Shown here: in pieces, positions 1-5,537 of the stretch | Layout: each line of letters starts with the position of its first letter | Position numbering within the stretch: position 1 is the first letter of the stretch | Position numbers and translations under genes: made by a program | The notes under the pieces: model-generated | What the model saw: the letters and a program-made list of their open reading frames with translations, nothing else | The model's database searches: none | Told to the model about the DNA's origin: nothing | NCBI GenBank assembly: GCA_028872645.1 | Contig: JAPKDK010000159.1 | Coordinates: 1-6,806, forward strand | DNA length: 6,806 bases | Direction of reading: 5' to 3' | Origin: Verrucomicrobiota bacterium | GTDB taxonomy: Bacteria; Verrucomicrobiota; Verrucomicrobiia; Limisphaerales; UBA1100

Positions 1-965
1 CCGGCGCCGAAGGCGATGATTAGGATTTTGTCGCCGCGTTTTATTTTGCCGGTTTGCAGGGCTTCGTCGAGGGCGACGGCGACGCTGGCGGCGGAGGTGT
101 TGCCGTATTTTTGGAGGTTCACAAATACTTGATCTTCGCGAGCGCCGAGGCGACTGCCGATGGCACTGATGATGCGCTGGTTGGCTTGGTGCGGGATGAT
201 GCACTGGATGTCTTCGATGGATAGGCCGCTGGTTTCGAGCACTTCCTTGGCAGCGGCGGTCATTGCGTTGACGGCGTTTTTATAAACTTCCTTGCCTTCC
301 ATTTTGAGGAAGTGGATGCGCTCGTTGACGGAATCGACAGTGGCGGGTTGGCGGCAACCGCCGCCGGGCATCGCGAGGATGTCGGCTTTGTTGCCGTCGC
401 TGCCAAGGCGGGTGGCAAGCACGCCACGCGCACCGTCGCGGCGCTGAAGTACGGCGGCGCCAGCGCCATCACCGAAGAGGACGCAGGTGTTGCGGTCTTC
501 CCAGTCGATGATGGAGGAAAGTTTTTCTGCGCCAATGATGAGAACATTTTTATAAACGCCGCTGGTGATGAAGGCGCGGCCTACTTCGAGGGCGTAAATG
601 AATCCGGAACAAGCGGCTTCCAAATCAAATGCCGCGGCCTTGGTGGCTCCGAGTTCTTTTTGCACAAGACAGGCGGTGGCGGGGAAGGGCATATCGGGAG
701 TGATGGTGGCCACGATGATGAGGTCCAGTTCGGCGGCATCCAGTTCGGCTTGGGCGAGGGCTTTGCGCGAGGCGTGCGTGGCGAGGGTGGAGGTGTGCTC
801 GTCCTCGGCGGCGATGCGGCGTTGTTTGATGCCGGTGCGGGAAGTAATCCAATCGTCGGTGGTATTGACCATCGACTCCAACTCGGCGTTGGTGAGAATG
901 CGTTCGGGAACGTAGGAGCCAACGCCGGTAATGGCGCAGCCTTGGAGCTTATTTTCGTCGCTCAT
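1..965 (-). CDS. fabH: 3-oxoacyl-ACP synthase III (KAS III), 3' end cut by window edge
   Basis: FabH condenses an acyl-CoA (usually acetyl-CoA) with malonyl-ACP in the cytoplasm, the first condensation of type II fatty acid synthesis. The reading frame gives 321 complete residues from an ATG at 965. The Cys-His-Asn triad is all visible: Cys119 in EAACSGFIY, His259 in IIPHQANQR and Asn289 in YGNTSAASV. The N-terminal ITGVGSYVPE and the DDWITSRTGI motif are also typical. The frame runs to base 1 without a stop; by family length (about 330 residues) only the last ten or so residues, around the usual GGLTW-like end, are missing. A GAGG at minus-strand 979-976 is a possible ribosome site, about ten bases from the start. 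It is the last visible gene of the coaD-yceD-rpmF cluster and was probably co-transcribed with rpmF, 38 bases upstream. Identification is firm; substrate preference cannot be read. Confidence 0.97.
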   Translation of the reverse strand, partial: MSDENKLQGCAITGVGSYVPERILTNAELESMVNTTDDWITSRTGIKQRRIAAEDEHTSTLATHASRKALAQAELDAAELDLIIVATITPDMPFPATACLVQKELGATKAAAFDLEAACSGFIYALEVGRAFITSGVYKNVLIIGAEKLSSIIDWEDRNTCVLFGDGAGAAVLQRRDGARGVLATRLGSDGNKADILAMPGGGCRQPATVDSVNERIHFLKMEGKEVYKNAVNAMTAAAKEVLETSGLSIEDIQCIIPHQANQRIISAIGSRLGAREDQVFVNLQKYGNTSAASVAVALDEALQTGKIKRGDKILIIAFGA

Positions 966-1003
966 AAAGAACGGCCCTCGCCGGCAAAAAAACTTGGGGC
1001 GGG

Positions 1004-1192
1004 CTAGCCCTGACTTTTCACAGTGAGCACTTGGCGGCCTTTGTAAAAGCCGCAGCTTGGGCACACGCGGTGTGCTTGGGTGGCCTCGCCGCACTGCGGG
1101 CAGTGCTGGATTTGGGGCAGCGTGAGCGCGCTATTGGAGGCCAAGCGCTTGCGGCGGCGGCTGCGTGAGGTTCTGCGTTTTGGTACGGCCAT
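1004..1192 (-). CDS. rpmF: 50S ribosomal protein L32
   Basis: This 62-residue basic protein belongs to the large ribosomal subunit. It begins MAVPKRRTSRSRRRKR, the standard L32 opening, and carries a zinc-ribbon set of four cysteines, CPQC at 31-34 and CPSC at 44-47, so it is the zinc-binding (C+) form rather than a C- paralogue. Length is normal for the family. It starts with ATG 8 bases after the DUF177 gene, with an AGGA ribosome site that overlaps the upstream stop codon, so translation is probably coupled. The DUF177-L32 pair is a very widely conserved bacterial gene order. fabH follows directly, without the usual plsX between. Confidence 0.97.
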   Translation of the reverse strand: MAVPKRRTSRSRRRKRLASNSALTLPQIQHCPQCGEATQAHRVCPSCGFYKGRQVLTVKSQG

Positions 1193-1198
1193 TGTTTT

Positions 1199-1202
1199 TC
1201 CT
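1199..1202 (-). promoter_or_regulatory. Ribosome binding site of rpmF, overlapping the yceD stop
   Basis: On the minus strand AGGA lies 6 bases before the rpmF ATG, and its first two bases are the last two of the TAG stop of the DUF177 gene. A ribosome ending one gene would cover the start site of the next, which suggests coupled translation of the pair. Confidence 0.6.
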
Positions 1203-1686
1203 AACTCTTTGGTTGCTTCCAGTCATCCAGCTTGCTCCAGTCTTCGGAGGGTTCCTCGGCGGCTGGAGGCGGGGTTTCCTTTTGGAAAACCAGCCCTTCA
1301 CACGCCGAACCACACAGCGGATGCTGCGGAAGGGCGAGTAGAATATCTTCCCGAAGCCACGGAGTCAAGTCCACGAAATCACCGCTAAACTCGATGGCAT
1401 CGTCCCCTTTGAGGGGCAGCGCAACCGCCCATTGGGTTAAATTCACCGGGAAACTAAAGGGCTTGAGGCAGCGCCCGCATTCGGCGGTGAAGTCCATTTG
1501 TAGCTGACCAAAAACAATCAGCGTATCATCCGACTCGCTGGCGGTGATTTGATACGTCAAATTACCGTCCGGCTGCATCAGCGCTTCGTCTTCGCCCAGC
1601 GCCAGTTCCAATTCGGCTGGCGTGAGTTCGCCTTCGCGGTGCAGTTGTTCATTTTGGAGCTCGTCCAAAAAAATCTTGATCGCCAT
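1201..1686 (-). CDS. yceD: YceD/DUF177 family protein
   Basis: A 161-residue acidic protein of the DUF177 (YceD, Pfam DUF177) family, encoded almost universally just upstream of rpmF. The family has been linked to 23S rRNA or large-subunit maturation (for example plant DUF177 proteins), but its molecular activity is not settled. Visible family features are CGRCLKPF at residues 70-77, the DLTPWLREDILLALP segment at 106-120, and the second cysteine pair Cys125/Cys129 followed by GL. The four cysteines could bind a metal. The C-terminal 30 residues are proline- and glutamate-rich and look disordered. ATG start is supported by AAGGA six bases upstream, overlapping the coaD stop; the gap to coaD is 9 bases. 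Family assignment is secure, function is by association. Confidence 0.9.
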   Translation of the reverse strand: MAIKIFLDELQNEQLHREGELTPAELELALGEDEALMQPDGNLTYQITASESDDTLIVFGQLQMDFTAECGRCLKPFSFPVNLTQWAVALPLKGDDAIEFSGDFVDLTPWLREDILLALPQHPLCGSACEGLVFQKETPPPAAEEPSEDWSKLDDWKQPKS

Positions 1687-1692
1687 GGTTGG

Positions 1693-1697
1693 TCCTT
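1693..1697 (-). promoter_or_regulatory. Ribosome binding site of yceD, overlapping the coaD stop
   Basis: On the minus strand AAGGA lies 6 bases before the yceD ATG and overlaps the coaD TAA. This is the same stop/ribosome-site overlap as at the yceD-rpmF junction and fixes the yceD start. Confidence 0.6.
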
Positions 1698-2172
1698 ATT
1701 TTCGGCAATCGGCGAGCGCTCGCTCCACGTGCGGTGGCACAAACGCGCTCACATCGCCGCCGAGTTGCGCGATTTCTTTTACCAGTTTGCTGCTGAGGAA
1801 CGTGTACGTTTCGCGGGGCATCATAAAAATTGTTTCGATGTTCGGCTCCAACTTGCGGTTCATTAGCGCGAGTTGAAATTCAAATTCAAAATCTGAAACC
1901 GCCCGCAGCCCGCGAATGATAGCCTGCGCTTTTTGGTCACGCGCGAAATTCACCAACAACCCGTCAAACGCGCTCACCTCCACGTTGCCCAACGCCGTCA
2001 CCGCTTCGGTGATTTGCTCCTGCCGTTGATCTTTGGTGAAGAGCGGATCTTTCGAGCTATTCACCGCCACCGCCACGATGACGCGATCAAAGAGCTTTGC
2101 CGCCCGTTCAATCACGTCCAAATGGCCGTTGGTGATGGGGTCGAAACTTCCGGGATAAATAACCGTGCGCAC
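1696..2172 (-). CDS. coaD: Pantetheine-phosphate adenylyltransferase (PPAT)
   Basis: CoaD transfers AMP from ATP to 4'-phosphopantetheine, giving dephospho-CoA, the penultimate step of coenzyme A synthesis in the cytoplasm. The 158-residue length is the family norm. Nucleotidyltransferase motifs are intact: YPGSFDPITNGH at residues 6-17 with TNGH as the (T/H)xGH site, IIRGLRAVSDFEFE at 85-98, and FLSSKLVKEIA at 125-135 (the ISSTxVRE-like block). The start is a GTG at 2172; it is chosen because MRTVIYPGSFDP matches the usual N-terminus, and the next ATG upstream on this strand (2183-2181) is out of frame. No good ribosome site precedes it. It is the first gene of the minus-strand cluster, 9 bases before yceD, so CoA supply and FabH, a CoA user, lie in one likely transcript. 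Confidence 0.96.
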   Translation of the reverse strand: MRTVIYPGSFDPITNGHLDVIERAAKLFDRVIVAVAVNSSKDPLFTKDQRQEQITEAVTALGNVEVSAFDGLLVNFARDQKAQAIIRGLRAVSDFEFEFQLALMNRKLEPNIETIFMMPRETYTFLSSKLVKEIAQLGGDVSAFVPPHVERALADCRK

Positions 2173-2224
2173 CGCGCCAACATCCCGCCCCGCGCCCGCG
2201 CGTGCAAGGATTTTCCCGTCGCCC

Positions 2225-2254
2225 TCGACAAATCACCCCATTTGGCCTTATATT
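2225..2254 (+). promoter_or_regulatory. Predicted sigma-70 promoter for the thioredoxin-like membrane protein
   Basis: TCGACA at 2225-2230 (5 of 6 to the -35 consensus) is followed after 18 bases by TATATT at 2249-2254 (close to the -10 consensus). Transcription would begin near 2261, only about 7 bases before the ATG at 2268, so the message would be nearly leaderless; no Shine-Dalgarno site is present. The adjoining TTAGCTAA palindrome (2253-2260) makes the core AT-rich on both strands, so it may also help drive coaD leftwards. Prediction from sequence only. Confidence 0.4.
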
Positions 2255-2267
2255 AGCTAAACCGGTT

Positions 2268-3365
2268 ATGCCAGCAGACGACATTCCACCCCCGCCCCCG
2301 CCCGAGGAAATCCCCCCACCGCCTCCGGAGGAAACCGCCGCGCCTTTAACGATGGGGAATGAACCGCGCCGCTGCGGCAAAGCCTTTTCCAGTTTGTTGC
2401 TCGGCTTCCTCGGTTGCCTCCTCGGCGGCGTGGCGCTCGCCGGAATGTATTTCAACCCCGGCGCATCTGAGTCCGTGCAGATCACCGGCAACCTCGACAC
2501 CATGCAGGAAGTCGTCGTGCAAGACGCCACCAACCGCGGCCTCAAAATGTTCCTCGCCTCTTTCGGTCAATGGTTCGGCTTCGTCGGTTCCGCGCTTGGC
2601 CTCGTTGGCTTCATCCAAGGCCTCACCCATCTTTATCAAGCCAGCGAAAAGCTCGTGCTGCCTAAACGCTGGCTCGCCAGTTTTGGCACGCTCTTTTCCT
2701 TCATCGCCTGTTGCAGCATCCTCGCCGCTCTCAAGCACGGCTACGATGCCCACGTCGGGTTGCCCAAGGAAAATGCCGAGGAAGCCTTCAACCGCGTCGA
2801 ACAAGTCGCCGGCATTATCCAACAAGGCGTGGACATCGCCAACGGCAAGGAGCCCCCCAAACAAGGCGGCCTCGGCAGCAAAGCCACCGGCATTGCCGAA
2901 GGCATTCTCGGCGGCAGCATGAATCCCGTGCAGCAACTCTGGACCGAAGACTACCTCGGCCGCACCGCTCCCGTGCTCGATGTCTACGCCGTGAACACCC
3001 GCCGCAGCACCTTCGAGCTATCTACCCTGCGCAACACTCGCGTGCTCATCGTTTTTATTAACCCAGCCAGCCCCGCCTGCGGGAAAGTCGTGGCCCCGCT
3101 CAACGCCCTATTCGAGCGCACCTCGCGCGGCCAACTATGGATCATCGGCTCCTGCCCGCCCAAAGCCCAAGGCGCCCTCGCTTTCACCAAAACCTACGGC
3201 GCAAAATTCCCCGTCGGCAACGCACAATACTACCGCGAACCCTACTCCGACATCACCCTCCCGCCCGCATTTATGGTCGTCGATGAAAACGGAAGGATCG
3301 CCTCATTCCATTTCGGCCTCGCCTCACTACCCGCCGCCATTCGCGCCGCCGAAGGGAAACCTTAA
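2268..3365 (+). CDS. Membrane-anchored thioredoxin-like protein with proline-rich N-terminus
   Basis: A 365-residue protein with no name I can assign. Residues 7-20 hold two polyproline runs in a duplicated IPPPPP-EE pattern. Three hydrophobic segments follow at about 40-61, 94-120 and 134-156. Arg34, Arg35 and Lys38 before the first, and KLVLPKR between the second and third, favour an N-in topology, placing residues 157-365 outside the cytoplasm. From about 232 the protein resembles TlpA/AhpC-type thioredoxin folds: beta strand VLIVFINP, SPAC at 268-271 where TlpA proteins have CxxC, TYGAKFPV at 309-316, and LPPAFMVVDENGRI at 331-344 with the expected cis-proline. The first active-site cysteine is Ser268; only Cys271 remains, with another Cys at 297. 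It may therefore be a non-redox or one-cysteine member. The ATG at 2268 is preferred over an in-frame GTG at 2202, which lies upstream of the predicted promoter. Confidence 0.75.
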   Translation: MPADDIPPPPPPEEIPPPPPEETAAPLTMGNEPRRCGKAFSSLLLGFLGCLLGGVALAGMYFNPGASESVQITGNLDTMQEVVVQDATNRGLKMFLASFGQWFGFVGSALGLVGFIQGLTHLYQASEKLVLPKRWLASFGTLFSFIACCSILAALKHGYDAHVGLPKENAEEAFNRVEQVAGIIQQGVDIANGKEPPKQGGLGSKATGIAEGILGGSMNPVQQLWTEDYLGRTAPVLDVYAVNTRRSTFELSTLRNTRVLIVFINPASPACGKVVAPLNALFERTSRGQLWIIGSCPPKAQGALAFTKTYGAKFPVGNAQYYREPYSDITLPPAFMVVDENGRIASFHFGLASLPAAIRAAEGKP

Positions 3366-5164
3366 GGCTTGAGGCTTCCCACGGCCGCCTTCACCACCCA
3401 GCTAGATTTTTCCAACGCTGCCCGCGCCTCATTCGCTTCCGCCCCCGTCAACGTTCGCACAATCCGCACCGCGCGAGCGCGCAGCTTTTCATTCTTCGGA
3501 TCCAAATCCACCATCAAATTTCCTCGCACCTTTCCCAGCCGCACCATCGCCAGCGTGGTGATGCAATTCAAAATCAACTTCGTCGCCGTGCCTGCTTTCA
3601 AACGCGTGGAACCCGTCAACACCTCCGGCCCAATCGCCGGTGCCACGATCAGGTGCGGCACACCCGCGCGACGTTTCAATTTTGGATCAAAACAAACCAA
3701 AGCCGTCCGCGCCCCACACCGCGCCGCCTCCTCCATCGCGCCCCAAACAAAAGGCGTGCGCCCGCTCGCGGCGATCCCAATCACCACATCGCGCTTGCCG
3801 ACGCCGCGAAACTGAATTGCCCGCGCGCCCGCATCGGGCTCATCCTCCGCGCCTTCAATCGACCGCGTCAACGCGCGCGGGCCACCCGCGATGATCCCCT
3901 GGACCTGCTCCGGCCGCGTCCGAAACGTCGGTGGACATTCGCTCGCATCCAAAACCCCCAACCGCCCACTCGTGCCCGCCCCCACATAAAACAATCGCCC
4001 GCCCGCCTTCAACGCCGTCGCCACCCAACCGACAAGGCGCGCAATTTTTTTACTCTCGCCCAAAACCGCCTCCGCCCCGCGCGCTTCCTCACTGAGCATC
4101 AGCGTGATGGCCGAGCGCGTGGGCAGTTTATCAAAATTCATCGAACGCCGGTTGCGTTCTTCCGTTGGTGGAAGGGGAGTAGATTTGTTCGGGTCGAGGG
4201 TCGAGGGTTGAGGGTTGAGGGAGGAAACCAAAGCGCGGGCAAGCGCGATTGCGCCCCACACGCCGTCGTGTTTTTGGGTGGAGACATTCGCCTTCGGCCA
4301 ACGGGATTTTATTTCCGTTGCCACTTTGCGGGCAAAGGCCGGTTGATTGCGCAGCACACCACCGGACAACACGAAATCAACGGCTGAATTTTTCTTGGTC
4401 AATTTGCCCGCGCAAGTAACGGCATCCTTCGCCAACATTCCTGCCGCGCCCGCGAGCACATCGCGCGCGATGCGATCGCGCGCTTTGGCGGTGGCAAACA
4501 CCTCCGGCGCAAGCGCGGCCATTGCGTCTTTGTCCGCGTTGCTGGCCCAATCGATGAGGTCGTCCGGCTCGTTGCAATTTGTGGCCGCGAGCAGGCGTTC
4601 GCCCAAACGGCTCCACGTGCCGTCGCGGTCAAAATAAAACACCACCGCTTTCAGCCCACGCAGTCCAATCTCAAACCCGCTGCCCTTGTCGCCCAGCACA
4701 TGCCCCCAACCCCCCATCTTCGCCGTGCGCCCATCGGCGGCTTTCCCAAAACAACACGACCCCGTGCCCGAAAGCACGAGCACCGAAGGTAGGGCGGGCG
4801 GTCCCAGCCCATCGCGGCACGTTGGGCCAACGCGCCCTCCCAACGCCACCTCCAAATCGTGTGTCACGTGACACGGCGTTTTTTTCCAAACCTTCGTCAC
4901 CACCGCCCACACACGTTGGCGATCCGTTTCATTCCGCGCTCCGGCCAAGCCCAAACCAATCGCGTCCGGTTTCTTAAATTGTTTGGCAATGCCGCGAAGT
5001 AATTTCACCAACGCCCGATCATCGAGCAACCGCACATTGCCCGGCCCAAACGTGGCGCGTTGCATTTCCCGCCCGCGGGCATCAGCCAGCAGCGCCATAG
5101 TACGCGTGCCGCCACCCTCGATGCCGAGAATGAACGGACGTTGAAATATTGTGCCAGTCGCCAC
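3362..5164 (-). CDS. murQ: Fusion of BadF/BcrA-type amino sugar kinase (MurK/NAGK-like) and MurQ etherase
   Basis: About 600 residues from the favoured GTG at 5164. Residues 10-312 form an ASKHA sugar kinase of the BadF/BcrA family, close in motifs to N-acetylglucosamine kinase: GIEGGGTRT at 14-22 (ATP loop), Asp103 as likely catalytic base, SGTGS at 132-136, GGWGHVLGDKGSG at 151-163 and VLSGGVLRN at 265-273. After a linker (313-327), residues 328-600 are N-acetylmuramic acid 6-phosphate etherase: GAGTSGRLG at 395-403, DASECPP with Glu409, EGAED with Glu440 (spaced 31 like the E. coli catalytic pair 83/114), IAASGRTP and NLMVD. The kinase would phosphorylate recovered MurNAc and/or GlcNAc; the etherase removes D-lactate from MurNAc 6-phosphate, giving GlcNAc 6-phosphate for cell-wall recycling. 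The C-terminus stops about 25 residues before the E. coli MurQ end. The frame stays open upstream to a TTG at 5263, but those residues match nothing; the start is uncertain. Confidence 0.9.
   Translation of the reverse strand: MATGTIFQRPFILGIEGGGTRTMALLADARGREMQRATFGPGNVRLLDDRALVKLLRGIAKQFKKPDAIGLGLAGARNETDRQRVWAVVTKVWKKTPCHVTHDLEVALGGRVGPTCRDGLGPPALPSVLVLSGTGSCCFGKAADGRTAKMGGWGHVLGDKGSGFEIGLRGLKAVVFYFDRDGTWSRLGERLLAATNCNEPDDLIDWASNADKDAMAALAPEVFATAKARDRIARDVLAGAAGMLAKDAVTCAGKLTKKNSAVDFVLSGGVLRNQPAFARKVATEIKSRWPKANVSTQKHDGVWGAIALARALVSSLNPQPSTLDPNKSTPLPPTEERNRRSMNFDKLPTRSAITLMLSEEARGAEAVLGESKKIARLVGWVATALKAGGRLFYVGAGTSGRLGVLDASECPPTFRTRPEQVQGIIAGGPRALTRSIEGAEDEPDAGARAIQFRGVGKRDVVIGIAASGRTPFVWGAMEEAARCGARTALVCFDPKLKRRAGVPHLIVAPAIGPEVLTGSTRLKAGTATKLILNCITTLAMVRLGKVRGNLMVDLDPKNEKLRARAVRIVRTLTGAEANEARAALEKSSWVVKAAVGSLKP
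4191..4221. repeat. Heptanucleotide tandem repeat in the kinase-etherase linker
   Basis: Plus-strand units are GGGTCGA twice, then GGGTTGA twice, then GGG: 4.4 copies of a 7-base unit. Read on the minus strand it encodes linker residues about 315-325, LNPQPSTLDP, between the end of the kinase fold and the TEERN start of the MurQ fold. Because 7 is not a multiple of 3, gain or loss of one unit would shift the frame and separate the two domains. I recall similar NPQPSTLNPQPST-type repeats in Verrucomicrobia proteins; this was not verified. Confidence 0.85.
4788..4841. repeat. 54-base inverted-repeat element read in frame inside the kinase domain
   Basis: The element begins GGTAGGGCG (4788-4796) and ends CGCCCTCCC (4833-4841); the ends are inverted repeats matching at 8 of 9 positions. 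Inside, CGTTGG-G-CCAACG (4820-4832) is a perfect 6-base inverted repeat around one base. Its length is 18 codons, keeping the frame, and it encodes residues about 108-126 of the fusion protein, a Gly/Pro-rich stretch (GRVGPTCRDGLGPPALP) with no counterpart in human NAGK as I recall it. It looks like a small palindromic mobile or REP-type element absorbed into coding sequence. Origin is inference. Confidence 0.5.
4861..4874. repeat. Perfect 14-base palindrome in the kinase coding region
   Basis: GTGTCACGTGACAC is identical to its reverse complement. It encodes residues 97-102, just before catalytic Asp103, and lies 19 bases from the 54-base element. It may be chance, given codon constraint, or a protein-binding site; nothing in the sequence decides. 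Confidence 0.5.
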
Positions 5165-5206
5165 GCGCGGAGTCTGCGCGGGCGTCGCCGTGCAGCGCAA
5201 GCCAAT

Positions 5207-5220
5207 GTAGTCCGGGCTAC
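5207..5220. repeat. Short hairpin-forming inverted repeat in the divergent intergenic region
   Basis: GTAGTCC followed directly by GGGCTAC is a near-palindrome with one mismatched pair. It sits in the 118-base region between the kinase-etherase gene (if it starts at 5164) and the small gene at 5283. It could be an operator or a leader hairpin for the leftward gene. No strong promoter is clear here: TTGACG (minus, 5263-5258) resembles a -35 but has no good -10, and TTGGTT-17-TATCCA (plus, 5248-5276) is weak. Confidence 0.35.
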
Positions 5221-5282
5221 AATTCTTCCCACCCCAAACTTGGTTTCTTGGTTTTTCCGTCAATCTGCGCTATCCAATCGTT

Positions 5283-5534
5283 ATGGCCGACACCCTCGAT
5301 ATCAATCAGGCGCTGCTCGACGCTTTGCTCGAACTGGAATCTGCCGTCGCCAATGTGAAGGCAGATCCCAAACCGGATTTGATGGCGTTGTTCAACCGCC
5401 TCGATGAACTCACCGCCGCGTTGCCCGAAGACACGCCGCGCGATCTCCTGCATTATCTCCACAAAAAAAGTTTCCAAAAAGCGCGGCTCTATTTGCAAGG
5501 GGCCGATCCCGAAGCCGGCAGTTGCGCTCATTAA
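5283..5534 (+). CDS. Small helical protein of unknown function upstream of mnmE
   Basis: An 83-residue acidic, cytoplasmic-looking protein with no signal peptide or membrane segment. It appears all-helical: a first amphipathic helix around residues 8-26 (ALLDALLELESAVANVK), a second at 31-46 (PDLMALFNRLDELTAA), then PEDTPRDLLHYLHKKSFQKARLYLQG at 48-73, a likely third and fourth helix, ending in a short GSCAH tail. I do not recognise the family. The size and position might suggest XseB, but the XseB motifs are absent. ATG at 5283 is the only sensible start; no Shine-Dalgarno site precedes it. The stop lies 3 bases before mnmE, so the two are probably co-translated. Coding is supported by the tight operon spacing and by codon use like the neighbours; function is unknown. 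Confidence 0.7.
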   Translation: MADTLDINQALLDALLELESAVANVKADPKPDLMALFNRLDELTAALPEDTPRDLLHYLHKKSFQKARLYLQGADPEAGSCAH

Positions 5535-5537
5535 ACG

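Noticed and set aside
312..1007. A 231-codon plus-strand reading frame opposite fabH
   Set aside because: Gly/Ala-rich composition and position exactly antisense to intact fabH motifs; it is a shadow frame of a GC-rich gene.
986..1010. Possible attenuator between rpmF and fabH: GGGCTAGCCC followed by seven T on the minus strand
   Set aside because: The palindrome has no loop, an alternative stem is only 4 bases, and 8 bases separate it from the T run; not a credible terminator.
2202..2267. GTG start at 2202 for the thioredoxin-like membrane protein
   Set aside because: It lies upstream of the predicted promoter and adds 22 residues of non-descript sequence; ATG at 2268 is preferred.
3362..4141. 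A separate murQ gene starting at ATG 4141
   Set aside because: It would drop the conserved TEERN start of the MurQ fold, and the only purine-rich site lies about 15 bases upstream; the longer fused frame explains the sequence better.
3369..4387. Long plus-strand frames opposite the MurQ domain
   Set aside because: They mirror the minus-strand gene, are rich in Arg/Pro/Ala and show no domain; the minus strand has full catalytic motifs.
5283..5534. Exonuclease VII small subunit (xseB) for the small gene before mnmE
   Set aside because: Size is similar, but the XseB pattern (LExIVxxLE, then LEEAL..FERG) is absent.
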